In this document: piece after piece, positions 1-5,766 of the stretch
Layout of the letters: each line of letters begins with the position of its first letter
How positions within the stretch are numbered: the first letter of the stretch is position 1
Assembly (NCBI GenBank): GCA_003170875.1
Contig: PMYJ01000142.1
Span: forward strand, 4,015-9,780
Length of the DNA: 5,766 bases
From: Candidatus Dormiibacterota bacterium
Lineage (GTDB): Bacteria > Chloroflexota > Dormibacteria > Aeolococcales > Aeolococcaceae
Reading direction: 5' to 3'
Notes under the pieces: generated by a model
Told to the model about the DNA's origin: nothing
What the model saw: the letters and a program-made list of their open reading frames with translations, nothing else
The model's database searches: none
Translations under genes and position numbers: made by a program

Positions 1-533
1 TCGGGAGGATCGGCACACTCCCATTCCTACCATGCAACGCGGAACCTTTCAAGGCGGTTGAGACAGGTCGCGGGCGAATTCACTAACTCGTGGGGACGTC
101 CTCCGTGGGCGATGGGGCCGGCCTACGGGCTGACTACACAGCTCTCCGCGGACACGCCCCAGATCCGGGCCGCGCTCCGCGAACCCCTGGATGATCCTGA
201 CGAAGAGACCCGCGAGGAGGCCGTGTGCGGTCTCGCCAAGCGACGCGATGAGGTCGCCTTCGAGCCCTCCTGGAGTACCTCCGCTCCGGATTCGCCGGAA
301 CCGGGTGCATCGACGCAGCCGGGGCCTGGGGAGACCTACGGTTCGTCGACGCTCTGGCCGCCATCCGCGAAACGCAGCCGAGCGTAGCCAACAGCGCGGC
401 AGGCGCCCTCAGGGTCATCCGTGAAGCCAACCCGCGAACGGGGAGGCCCGATCCGGTTACGACCCCCACCTTGCGCCCCATCGGTTCGAAACCGAGGTCT
501 CCTGCGCGTCACGAAACGTCAAATGAGAGCTGA
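1..533 (+). pseudogene. HEAT-repeat protein remnant (frameshifted, 5' end outside window)
   Basis: The frame starting at base 1 is open from the left edge and encodes HEAT-like helices. A segment like WA....YGLTTQL (about 100-150) is followed by IRAALREPLDDPDEETREEA and VCGLAKRRDE (up to about 252). Here the homology leaves this frame. It continues one frame over from base 255 as RLRALLEYLRSGFAG, then DLRFVDALAAIRE, ending at TGA 531-533. A single lost base near 252-254 explains the switch (GAG.GT reads as GAG CGT if a C is restored). The pattern matches HEAT/PBS-lyase-type repeat proteins, which act as protein-interaction scaffolds. The first repeat also looks damaged, with extra codons between WA and YGL, so I read this as a decaying gene and not just a sequencing error. 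No start codon can be assigned. The exact role of the parent protein is unknown. Confidence 0.6.
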
Positions 534-589
534 ATAGACGGGCGAACGGCAGGCTCGTATTCGGATCCGACCGCAATCGCCCACCCTTA

Positions 590-634
590 TTGCCAAGGTA
601 GGGGTCACGGGTTCGAGCCCCGCCTCCCGCTCCA
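590..634 (+). pseudogene. tRNA-Gly(GCC) 3' half, probable att-site remnant
   Basis: The sequence begins at the anticodon loop TTGCCAA (anticodon GCC at 592-594). It runs through a normal variable region and T-arm (GGG TTCGAGC CCC at 609-621), the acceptor 3' strand CCTCCCGC matching a GCGGGAG 5' strand, discriminator T631 and encoded CCA at 632-634. Every position from 32 to 76 of a tRNA-Gly can be numbered without gaps. The 5' half (acceptor 5' strand, D-arm) is absent upstream. The anticodon 5' strand does not pair with GGTAG, and the 49-65 pair is an A-C mismatch. It therefore cannot fold as a tRNA. Similarity that starts in the anticodon loop and ends at the 3' end is the usual footprint of tyrosine-recombinase integration into a tRNA gene. 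Identity as a tRNA-Gly fragment is seen directly; the att role is inferred. Confidence 0.72.
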
Positions 635-934
635 GCCCTCTCGAGGCGAGTTCAGCGAACCTCGGCGAACTCAAGCCCAAGGCATCATGAGCCGACCAAT
701 GTTGGCGTCTGGGCCGTCGAAATCAGGGGGCAAAGCAGGTCCGACCTCTTTGTTGAACTCTTGGCGTCATGCCGCGTCCGTCGTCACGGCGATCCACCGA
801 TCGCCCCGAGGCGCCTCAGCTGCGGTCACTCGGAACGAGGTCGTCGTTTTCACCGACCAGGCGCGCCTGGCGCGCCGGGTCCCCCGCCTGGTCCCCATCG
901 GGGTGGTCTAGGGCTGAGCACACCGGCGGCTCCA
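635..934. other. Gene-free stretch with GC-rich inverted repeats
   Basis: No reading frame here has a recognisable protein or good ribosome site; the longest open frames look like chance GC-rich ORFs. Structure is present. A perfect 7-bp stem with a 4-nt loop lies at 788-805 (GGCGATC CACC GATCGCC), and a 10-bp palindrome GAGGCGCCTC at 808-817. Two copies of GGCGCGCC lie one base apart at 860-867 and 869-876, inside a larger 9-bp inverted repeat at 855-893. The stretch separates the tRNA-Gly fragment from the 3' end of the archease gene on the other strand, so at least part of it is probably that operon's 3' region. Confidence 0.5.
855..893 (-). terminator. Possible terminator stem-loop downstream of the archease operon
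   Basis: A perfect 9-bp inverted repeat, GACCAGGCG (855-863) with CGCCTGGTC (885-893), encloses a 21-nt GC-rich loop that contains the palindrome GGCGCGCC. It lies 41 nt past the archease stop codon on the minus strand, a sensible place for transcription to end. No U-tract follows on either strand, so it is not a classical intrinsic terminator. Hairpins without U-tracts are proposed to act this way in some high-GC bacteria, so the role is inferred. Confidence 0.3.
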
Positions 935-1408
935 TCAGACACCGAGCGTGACCCGGGCGCACCACGTCCCGGACTGGTCGGACGCGATGTGAAGGTCCTG
1001 CCTCGACACAGCCTTGGGGCACGCGCCCACGATCCGCACCCGGTAATCCAAGGGGGCAACCCGGAGGATGATGCAGGGGCCATCGTGGGAGACGGGCTCG
1101 ACGGTGACATTAACCGGCACCAAACGGCGAACCTCGACGCTGTAGATGACCTCCTCGAGGAGGTACGCCAGCGCGTCGTCGTCGCTCCGCATGCCGAGGA
1201 ACAGCGGGAAGGACCCCTGGACGGTTGCGCCGCCGATGTCGGCGAAGCTCGCCACCATCCCCAGGATCGCCTCCCTGAGGCATGACTCCCGGTCCGGCCC
1301 CCACGCCTCGAGGATGACGTCGGCGGTGTGCGCAACCAGCCGATGTCCGGGCGCCGTCTGGGAGGCCGCCTCACCTGGGGCAGCGCCACCTGCTGAGCCT
1401 ATCGTCAT
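935..1408 (-). CDS. Archease, RtcB RNA-ligase activator family, with altered C-terminal metal site
   Basis: This encodes a 157-residue protein of the archease family (PF01951). Archeases bind metal and speed the guanylation and turnover of the RNA ligase RtcB in RNA repair or tRNA splicing. The N-terminal signature HTADV (residues 27-31) is present, followed by EAWGPDRESCLREAILGM (34-51), as expected for the first helix. The usual late KAVT.H.L motif appears as KAVSRQDL (132-139), and the ending WCARVTLGV corresponds to the family's W.ARV.LDV. Asp30 and Lys132 match residues required in human archease. The third, the C-terminal Asp of the LDV/LDI ending, is Gly156 here (codon GGT, one transition from GAT), and the conserved His is Gln. 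The start ATG at 1408-1406 overlaps the DUF1876 stop by four bases (ATGA), so translation is probably coupled; AGGGGA lies just upstream. A tail of about 20 low-complexity residues precedes the core. No RtcB gene is in the window. The family call is firm; catalytic competence is doubtful. Confidence 0.9.
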   Translation of the reverse strand: MTIGSAGGAAPGEAASQTAPGHRLVAHTADVILEAWGPDRESCLREAILGMVASFADIGGATVQGSFPLFLGMRSDDDALAYLLEEVIYSVEVRRLVPVNVTVEPVSHDGPCIILRVAPLDYRVRIVGACPKAVSRQDLHIASDQSGTWCARVTLGV

Positions 1409-1701
1409 GCTCCCCTGATGCCAGCGGGGCTGTGGGTTGTCGACTCCAGCGAGGCCACAGCGTCGCTCAGCAGCTCGTGGGCCAGTTGGGAGAGCGCCCG
1501 GGAGACCGCCAGGTCCTCCCCCACCCGCGGCAGATTGGGGTCCAGGGGGTTGCGCCGGGCGATGCCGTGGGCCGGGAGCGTGCGGCTACCGACGGTCAGG
1601 GTGACCAGCACTCTGGTCCGAGCCTCGTCCTCCTCGAAGCGGAGCTGCACGCTCCACCCCCTCGCTCCTGCCGCGTCGGTCGACGCACCAGGGCTGTCCA
1701 T
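1405..1701 (-). CDS. DUF1876 (Rv2632c-like) small protein
   Basis: This encodes 98 residues matching the DUF1876 family (PF08962, typified by Rv2632c of M. tuberculosis). Trp16 opens the first strand (WSVQLRFEEDEARTRVLV), followed by strands up to HGIARRNPLDP (45-55). The conserved P.VGEDLAVSRAL helix (58-70) comes next, then SQLAHELL (71-78). The family has a compact alpha-beta fold described as similar to double-stranded-RNA-binding domains; its function is unknown and it is found mostly in Actinomycetota. The ATG at 1701-1699 was chosen because a strong Shine-Dalgarno sequence, GAGGAAGG, lies five bases upstream and the resulting length fits the family. The frame is open further up to 1818, but the earlier ATG at 1749 has no good ribosome site. 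It is the first gene of a coupled pair with archease, suggesting joint expression and perhaps an RNA-related role; that role is inference. Confidence 0.87.
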   Translation of the reverse strand: MDSPGASTDAAGARGWSVQLRFEEDEARTRVLVTLTVGSRTLPAHGIARRNPLDPNLPRVGEDLAVSRALSQLAHELLSDAVASLESTTHSPAGIRGA

Positions 1702-1706
1702 CTCCG

Positions 1707-1714
1707 CCTTCCTC
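1707..1714 (-). promoter_or_regulatory. Ribosome binding site fixing the DUF1876 start
   Basis: On the minus strand this reads GAGGAAGG, five bases before the ATG at 1701. It is the strongest Shine-Dalgarno match for this frame and supports the 98-residue start over the in-frame ATG at 1749. Confidence 0.65.
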
Positions 1715-1745
1715 GCTGCCGCGGGTCCCAGGTCCGCTTCGGATG

Positions 1746-1865
1746 TCATCGACAATGGCACATCGCCGGCACCTGACCAGGGAACAAGGGCCGTACCGAT
1801 CTGTGACCTTGGCCCCAAGCCATCGGGTGAGCCACCTCCGCCGAGATGGTGCCACCGGTGAGCAT
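1746..1865 (-). CDS. Possible 39-residue upstream ORF (doubtful)
   Basis: A short frame from ATG 1865-1863 to TGA at 1746 encodes 39 residues beginning MLTGGTISAEVAHPMAWG. GAGG lies five bases before this ATG. A second in-frame ATG (1823-1821) has GGAGGTGG eight bases upstream. A TAGGGT hexamer (1887-1882), which fits a TANNNT -10 element, lies 16 bases before the first ATG, but no good -35 accompanies it. The ORF ends 44 bases before the DUF1876 start, in the same direction, so it could be a leader ORF of that operon. I recognise no family, and it may be chance. Confidence 0.2.
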   Translation of the reverse strand: MLTGGTISAEVAHPMAWGQGHRSVRPLFPGQVPAMCHCR

Positions 1866-2045
1866 GATGACCTCGCTCCGAACCCTATCTGGAATCTGTC
1901 TCGACCGCCACACGGCCGGGCAGGGAGCCAGTACAAGCCAATTCAACCGTGGCTCTTTCGACGCCGCCCTCTTCCGGCATCGATGGTCTCCTCGGGTGAG
2001 GGATACGCGTTCGCACGCTTACCGTCAGCGACCTGGGGGCTGGGA

Positions 2046-2059
2046 AGTGCGGCCGCACT
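2046..2059. repeat. 14-bp perfect palindrome, possible operator
   Basis: AGTGCGGCCGCACT is its own reverse complement over all 14 bases. It lies in a gene-free stretch about 345 bases upstream of the DUF1876 start and 460 upstream of the acidic ORF. Such symmetry suits a dimeric DNA-binding protein, but GC-rich sequence raises the chance level and no second copy was seen in the window. Confidence 0.25.
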
Positions 2060-2392
2060 CGCGAACGAGCCGTCAGAGGACCCCCGCACTCACGACCTTC
2101 GTTTGGGCCTTCCCGGGCTCTCCTGTTGGCGAACGCTTCGCACAGTTGTACGCTGATGACGTGTCTGGTACTCGTGAGGTCCCCGTTCCCGTCGGCCGCG
2201 CAGAAGGCCCAGCCCAAGCGGATTCCCGTCACCATGGCGGGGGGCGAGCAAACACGAGTGATCGACGCTCCGGCCGTGCTGTTGGCCGGGGTCCGCGGGA
2301 AGAGCTCGGCCGCTCAGGGCAGCGAGGGCTCGACGGCCGGAAAGATGGCGGCGGAGTAGGCGGCCGCATCAGGCGAGCCAGTCTGTTCTTCT

Positions 2393-2422
2393 TGGGGCCG
2401 AGTGCCGGAGCTCCCGGCCCCA
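2393..2422. repeat. Stem-loop (8-bp perfect stem) upstream of acidic ORF
   Basis: TGGGGCCG (2393-2400) pairs perfectly with CGGCCCCA (2415-2422). The 14-nt loop contains the palindrome GGAGCTCC (2407-2414). It lies 55-85 bases before the possible starts of the small acidic ORF. There is no U-tract after the stem on the plus strand, only GTTTGAAC. It could be a 5' leader structure, or the terminator of something decayed. Confidence 0.35.
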
Positions 2423-2506
2423 GTTTGAACCTCTTCACTTCGCATTCTGCAATCGCAGTGTGAGGCAACGAGCACCATGGCCGGACGATTCGACGAGGGA
2501 TATCCT

Positions 2507-2737
2507 GTGAGCAGCGAGACCGATCTCGATTCTGGCCCAGACGAGAGTGAATCGCTCGACGCAGCCGATCGCGAGGCCCGCAACGAGCAACGCTTCGTGC
2601 CAGAGGGTCCGCGGCCCGATGAGTCCATCGAGGACGAGGATCGATTCGAGGGCTCCGGTGACGCCGATGAGGTGGTCGAAGCCGAGCCCCCCGGCGAGCA
2701 CCCCCCGCGCGAGCCCTACAAACGCGATCGAGCGTGA
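2507..2737 (+). CDS. Small, highly acidic hypothetical protein
   Basis: The GTG start at 2507 has GAGGGA six bases upstream and gives 76 residues. An in-frame ATG at 2477 would add ten residues but has only a distant GAGG (11-base spacing). About 26 of 76 residues are Asp/Glu against 9 Lys/Arg, with frequent Pro, Ser and Gly and almost no hydrophobic stretches. The chain is therefore probably disordered and strongly negative; it has no signal peptide, membrane segment or Cys. Third codon positions are mostly G or C, consistent with coding. A basic tail (PYKRDRA) ends it. I recognise no family; small acidic ESLD-containing proteins are common in Actinomycetota, but the resemblance is too weak for a name. 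A longer minus-strand frame overlaps it (2435-2899) and looks like its shadow. No gene lies close enough to form an operon. Confidence 0.45.
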   Translation: MSSETDLDSGPDESESLDAADREARNEQRFVPEGPRPDESIEDEDRFEGSGDADEVVEAEPPGEHPPREPYKRDRA

Positions 2738-3129
2738 ACGGCTTGTTCTGACAGGAACGCGTGCAACTTCGCGTCCCACCTCCCACACGGGGTCCAGCGA
2801 TGGGAAGCCCTTCGGACCATCCGATTGCCGACCAACCGCCCTGGCGCATTTCAGGTTCTTGCAGCGGGCTTGCTCTGACCTTGCGGTGGCGTGTGCCACT
2901 CCAGCGTGGACGCTGGGACGACCCCCGTCTCTGCCGCGGAACCCTCAAGCGACGGGACCCCGACCTGCGAGACGCTCACCGCATGGTGACAATTTGACAG
3001 GCGGGGCTGGCCGAATCTCACGTCCTGGCTCGTTACGGCGGCGCGAATACGGGGAGGGCGGACGGCTACGCCGGCTACACACTGCGACGGCCTGGCGCGG
3101 TCGACGCCGAGCCAGCGCATCATGGGAGC
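2738..3129. other. Gene-free leader region before amrS
   Basis: No plausible gene is seen. A consensus -35 hexamer TTGACA lies at 2994-2999, about 130 bases before amrS, but no matching -10 hexamer is found 16-18 bases downstream, so a promoter is only suggested. Weak hairpins occur at 2754-2777 (imperfect, ACGCG/CGCGT core, shortly after the acidic ORF stop) and at 2901-2916 (CCAGCG TGGA CGCTGG, perfect 6-bp stem). Neither has a U-tract. Confidence 0.45.
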
Positions 3130-4211
<1,082 letters not shown>

Positions 4212-4215
<4 letters not shown>

Positions 4216-5042
4216 GCCAGGGCCCAGTGTCCCCCCGGGTACGGCCGGCCGCCGTCGCGGGGCAGTTCTATCCGGCGGATGCGGTGCAGCTGCGAGCCAC
4301 CATCCGCGAACTCCTCGCCGAGGCGGCCCCCGTACCTTCGTCGAAGCCCCGAGCGCGGCCCCTCCAGTACCCGAAGGCCATCGTCGTGCCCCACGCGGCC
4401 TACCGGTACTCCGGTGTGGTGGCCGCCTCCGCCTACCGGGCTTTGCGCCTGGGCCGGGGCCAGATCAAGCGCGTGGTGCTGCTCGGGCCCGCGCACTACG
4501 TGCCGCTGGGGAGGATCGCGGCGAGCTCTGCCGACCGCTGGGCGACGCCGCTCGGGCCCGTCCACATCGACACCGCCGGTCGAGACGCGCTGCTTGACGC
4601 CGATCTTGCCGTCCTCGATGACGTGGCCCACGAGGGGGAACACAGCCTCGAGGTCCAGCTGCCTTTCATCCGCATGGTGCTCGGTCAGGTCCGGGTGCTC
4701 CCCCTCCTGGTCGGAGAGGTGGCGGCGGCTCGGGTGGCGGAGCTGCTGGAGACGGTGTGGACTGGGCCCGAGAGCGTCGCCATCGTGAGCACCGACCTCT
4801 CCCACTACCACGACCACGCCAGCGCCCAGCGGCTCGACCGTGAGACCGCGACCGCCATCTGCGCCTGTGATCCCAGCGGCGTGGCCCGTGATCGGGCCTG
4901 CGGTATCTACGCCCTGCGCGGTCTCCTCGAAGCGGCGCGGCGCCACAGCCTGGCGGTGCGGCTGCTCGACGTTCGCACCTCCGGTGACACCTCGGGTGAC
5001 CTGACCCGTGTCGTCGGCTATGGAGCCTTCGCGCTCGGCTGA
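4212..5042 (+). CDS. amrB: AmmeMemoRadiSam system protein B, MEMO family
   Basis: This encodes 276 residues of the MEMO family, whose fold is related to class III extradiol (LigB-type) dioxygenases and which binds metal. Family blocks appear in order: PAAVAGQFYP (12-21), VVPHAAYRYSG (58-68), LLGPAHYVPLG (90-100), EHSLEVQLPF (143-152), STDLSHYHDH (193-202), ACG (229-231) and TSGDTSGDLTRVVGYGAFA (256-274). His61, His95 and Cys230 correspond to the metal-site His/His/Cys of human MEMO1; His144, Asp195 and His198 are also conserved. The usual PHAGY motif reads PHAAY here. The GTG start at 4212 lies inside the end of amrS (GTGA overlap); no strong ribosome site precedes it, so translation is probably coupled. 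The third partner, AmrA, is not in the window and does not follow amrB. The biochemical role of the bacterial set remains uncertain. Confidence 0.94.
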
Positions 5043-5059
5043 CACAATGGGGGTCGAGG

Positions 5060-5079
5060 GCGGGCCCGGGCAGGTCCGC
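5060..5079. terminator. Possible bidirectional terminator hairpin between convergent genes
   Basis: GCGGGCC (5060-5066) pairs with GGTCCGC (5073-5079) over seven base pairs, one of them G-U, around a six-base loop. It is the main structure in the 49-base gap between the amrB stop and the stop of the convergent thiamine-binding gene, where transcription from both sides must end. No U-tract is present on either strand. Confidence 0.35.
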
Positions 5080-5091
5080 GGGGCAGGAGCC

Positions 5092-5388
5092 TCAGATGAG
5101 CCGCTCCACAGCAGCGATCTTTCGCTCGATCTCTCCGCTCTCCGTGCCGACTCGGTCGTCGATCTTGATCACGGTGGCGGTCCGCCTGACACCGGGAGCC
5201 GTGGCCAGGACCTCGTGGCAGCGGGCCAGCACGGCGAACACTTCCGGGCGCGGCCCTTCCACCTCGGTCCCCATGGCTCCGAGCCGGAAGGACAGGCCGC
5301 TCTGCTTGATCACTCCAAGCGCCGCGGCCACGTGCTTGGAATAAGAGCCGGACCCATCGTCCGGAGCGATGCTGAACCAGGCAATCAT
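5092..5388 (-). CDS. MTH1187-family thiamine-binding protein
   Basis: This encodes 98 residues of the MTH1187/YqgV family (PF01910, formerly DUF77). These are small cytosolic proteins with a ferredoxin-like fold, some shown to bind thiamine or related pyrimidines. Visible signatures are MIAWFSIAP at the start, SYSKHVAAAL (15-24), SGLSFRLGAMGTEVEG (30-45) with the near-invariant GAMGT.VEG, and TVIKIDDR (72-79). The C-terminal helix ending in AAVERLI closes it. Length is normal. The ATG at 5388-5386 is chosen because GGGAGG lies seven bases upstream and because the family begins with this strand; the open frame extends ten codons further, to 5418, without support. It lies 64 bases after the Mth938-like gene on the same strand, so the two are probably co-transcribed, and it is convergent with amrB. 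A link to thiamine metabolism is from family knowledge; no other thiamine gene is present. Confidence 0.93.
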   Translation of the reverse strand: MIAWFSIAPDDGSGSYSKHVAAALGVIKQSGLSFRLGAMGTEVEGPRPEVFAVLARCHEVLATAPGVRRTATVIKIDDRVGTESGEIERKIAAVERLI

Positions 5389-5395
5389 CCTATGG

Positions 5396-5401
5396 CCTCC
5401 C
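5396..5401 (-). promoter_or_regulatory. Ribosome binding site fixing the MTH1187 start
   Basis: On the minus strand this reads GGGAGG, seven bases before the ATG at 5388. It selects the 98-residue start over the in-frame upstream codon at 5418. Confidence 0.65.
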
Positions 5402-5452
5402 GTGGCTGATCGCGGCAACCCCGCTGCCGTGGGCTCGGCCCGGAGGGCAGCA

Positions 5453-5766
5453 TCAGCAGGTGACGTGGAGGATGGCGTTGGTGTCCTTAGCGTCGCCAGC
5501 GAGAAGGTCGATGGCCTGCTCGGTCGGCACCGTCACCAGTTCCACATGGCGGCGATGGGCCTCAGCCCTCACCGCCTCCATGACCGGCAGCGCCCCGGCG
5601 GCTCCGGTCCCGACCACCAGCCTTCGGCAGCCCCATGGGATCTCCTCGTCCGCTGACAGCGGGGTATGGCCGTAGCTCTCGCGATGGCGCTTCGACGCGC
5701 CCTTCCGGCGTTCTCGGACCCGGCCTCGGTCGATGACCACATCGTGGTGGTAGGTGTGACCGTCGA
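5453..5766 (-). CDS. Mth938-like (DUF498/DUF598) protein, N-terminus beyond right edge
   Basis: 103 residues are visible, running off the right edge. They match the Mth938-like family (PF04430), related to human AAMDC and NDUFAF3, whose bacterial role is unknown. Motifs in order are YHHDVVIDRGRV..R, HTPLSADEEIPWGCRRL, VVGTGAAGALPV, VELVTVPTEQAIDLL and the typical ending NAILHVTC. The first visible residues (DGHTYHHD) lie upstream of the GTG at 5740 and already match the family, so that GTG is internal. About 15-20 N-terminal residues must lie outside the window, judging from the usual length near 120. It is followed by the MTH1187-family gene 64 bases downstream on the same strand. The reading frame is intact with no sign of decay. 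Confidence 0.92.
   Translation of the reverse strand, partial: DGHTYHHDVVIDRGRVRERRKGASKRHRESYGHTPLSADEEIPWGCRRLVVGTGAAGALPVMEAVRAEAHRRHVELVTVPTEQAIDLLAGDAKDTNAILHVTC

Larger units (their letters stand above)
1702..2476. other. Long region without a convincing gene, between divergent transcripts
   Basis: All six frames contain open stretches, but none shows a recognisable domain, and they are rich in Arg/Pro/Ser as expected of chance ORFs in GC-rich DNA. The region lies upstream of the minus-strand DUF1876-archease operon and of the plus-strand acidic ORF, so it should hold both promoters. Visible structures are CTTGGCCCCAAG (1808-1819), a 14-bp perfect palindrome (2046-2059) directly followed by a small CTCG-CGAA-CGAG hairpin (2058-2069), and an 8-bp stem-loop (2393-2422). 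I see no clear -35/-10 pair. It may contain decayed gene material too degraded to name. Confidence 0.5.

Noticed and set aside
481..495. TCGGTT CGA AACCGA hairpin resembling a tRNA T-arm
   Set aside because: No acceptor, anticodon or D-arm can be built around it, and it falls inside the 3' end of the HEAT remnant.
650..680. GAGTTC / GAACTC repeats near 650-674 as an att core or operator
   Set aside because: Pairing is imperfect and short, with no second copy elsewhere in the window.
1846..2463. 205-residue plus-strand frame
   Set aside because: It is rich in Arg, Ser, Pro and Gly, has no domain, and has no ribosome site of note.
2435..2899. 154-residue minus-strand frame with some hydrophobic stretches
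   Set aside because: It overlaps the acidic ORF. The GAG/GAC-rich plus strand naturally reads as Leu/Val on the other strand, and no good ribosome site precedes it. It is not fully excluded.
2994..2999. Perfect TTGACA as amrS promoter -35
   Set aside because: No credible -10 hexamer lies 16-18 bases downstream and the distance to the gene is long; it is noted only within the intergenic entry.

Overview
This is a 5.8 kb window of high-GC bacterial DNA. The protein set is an archease, a DUF1876 (Rv2632c-like) protein, an AmrS/AmrB pair, an MTH1187-family thiamine-binding protein and an Mth938-like protein. DUF1876 and the strong GC bias point most readily to an uncultured Actinomycetota lineage. 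A high-GC candidate phylum that also carries archaeal-type conserved proteins remains possible. No rRNA, transposase, integrase gene or CRISPR array is visible.

Layout, left to right. (1) 1-533 (+) is a decayed HEAT-repeat gene. It is open from the left edge and broken by a one-base frameshift near 253. (2) 590-634 (+) is the 3' half of a tRNA-Gly(GCC) gene. Its similarity starts at the anticodon loop and ends at an encoded CCA, and there is no 5' half, so it looks like the att footprint of an integrated element. (3) 635-934 is gene-free and holds two perfect stem-loops. (4) 1701 back to 935 (-) is a two-gene operon, DUF1876 then archease, with a 4-nt ATGA overlap. (5) 1702-2476 is a long region with no convincing gene; it holds a weak short ORF, a 14-bp perfect palindrome and a strong stem-loop. 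(6) 2507-2737 (+) is a small, very acidic hypothetical ORF. (7) 2738-3129 is gene-free. (8) 3130-5042 (+) is the amrS-amrB operon with a 4-nt GTGA overlap. (9) 5766 back to 5092 (-) holds an Mth938-like gene, cut by the right edge, followed by a thiamine-binding MTH1187 gene, convergent with amrB.

How the genes may work together. Archease is the activating partner of the RNA ligase RtcB. RtcB is not in the window, and this archease lacks the conserved C-terminal Asp of the active family, so its activity is doubtful. AmrS (radical SAM) and AmrB (MEMO family) are two of the three proteins of the AmmeMemoRadiSam set; the AMMECR1 partner AmrA is not here. The Mth938/MTH1187 pair is probably co-transcribed. 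I did not find an obviously new multi-gene defence or mobile system. The most notable points are the tRNA-Gly half-gene, the coupled DUF1876-archease pair with an altered archease active site, and the amrSB genes without amrA.
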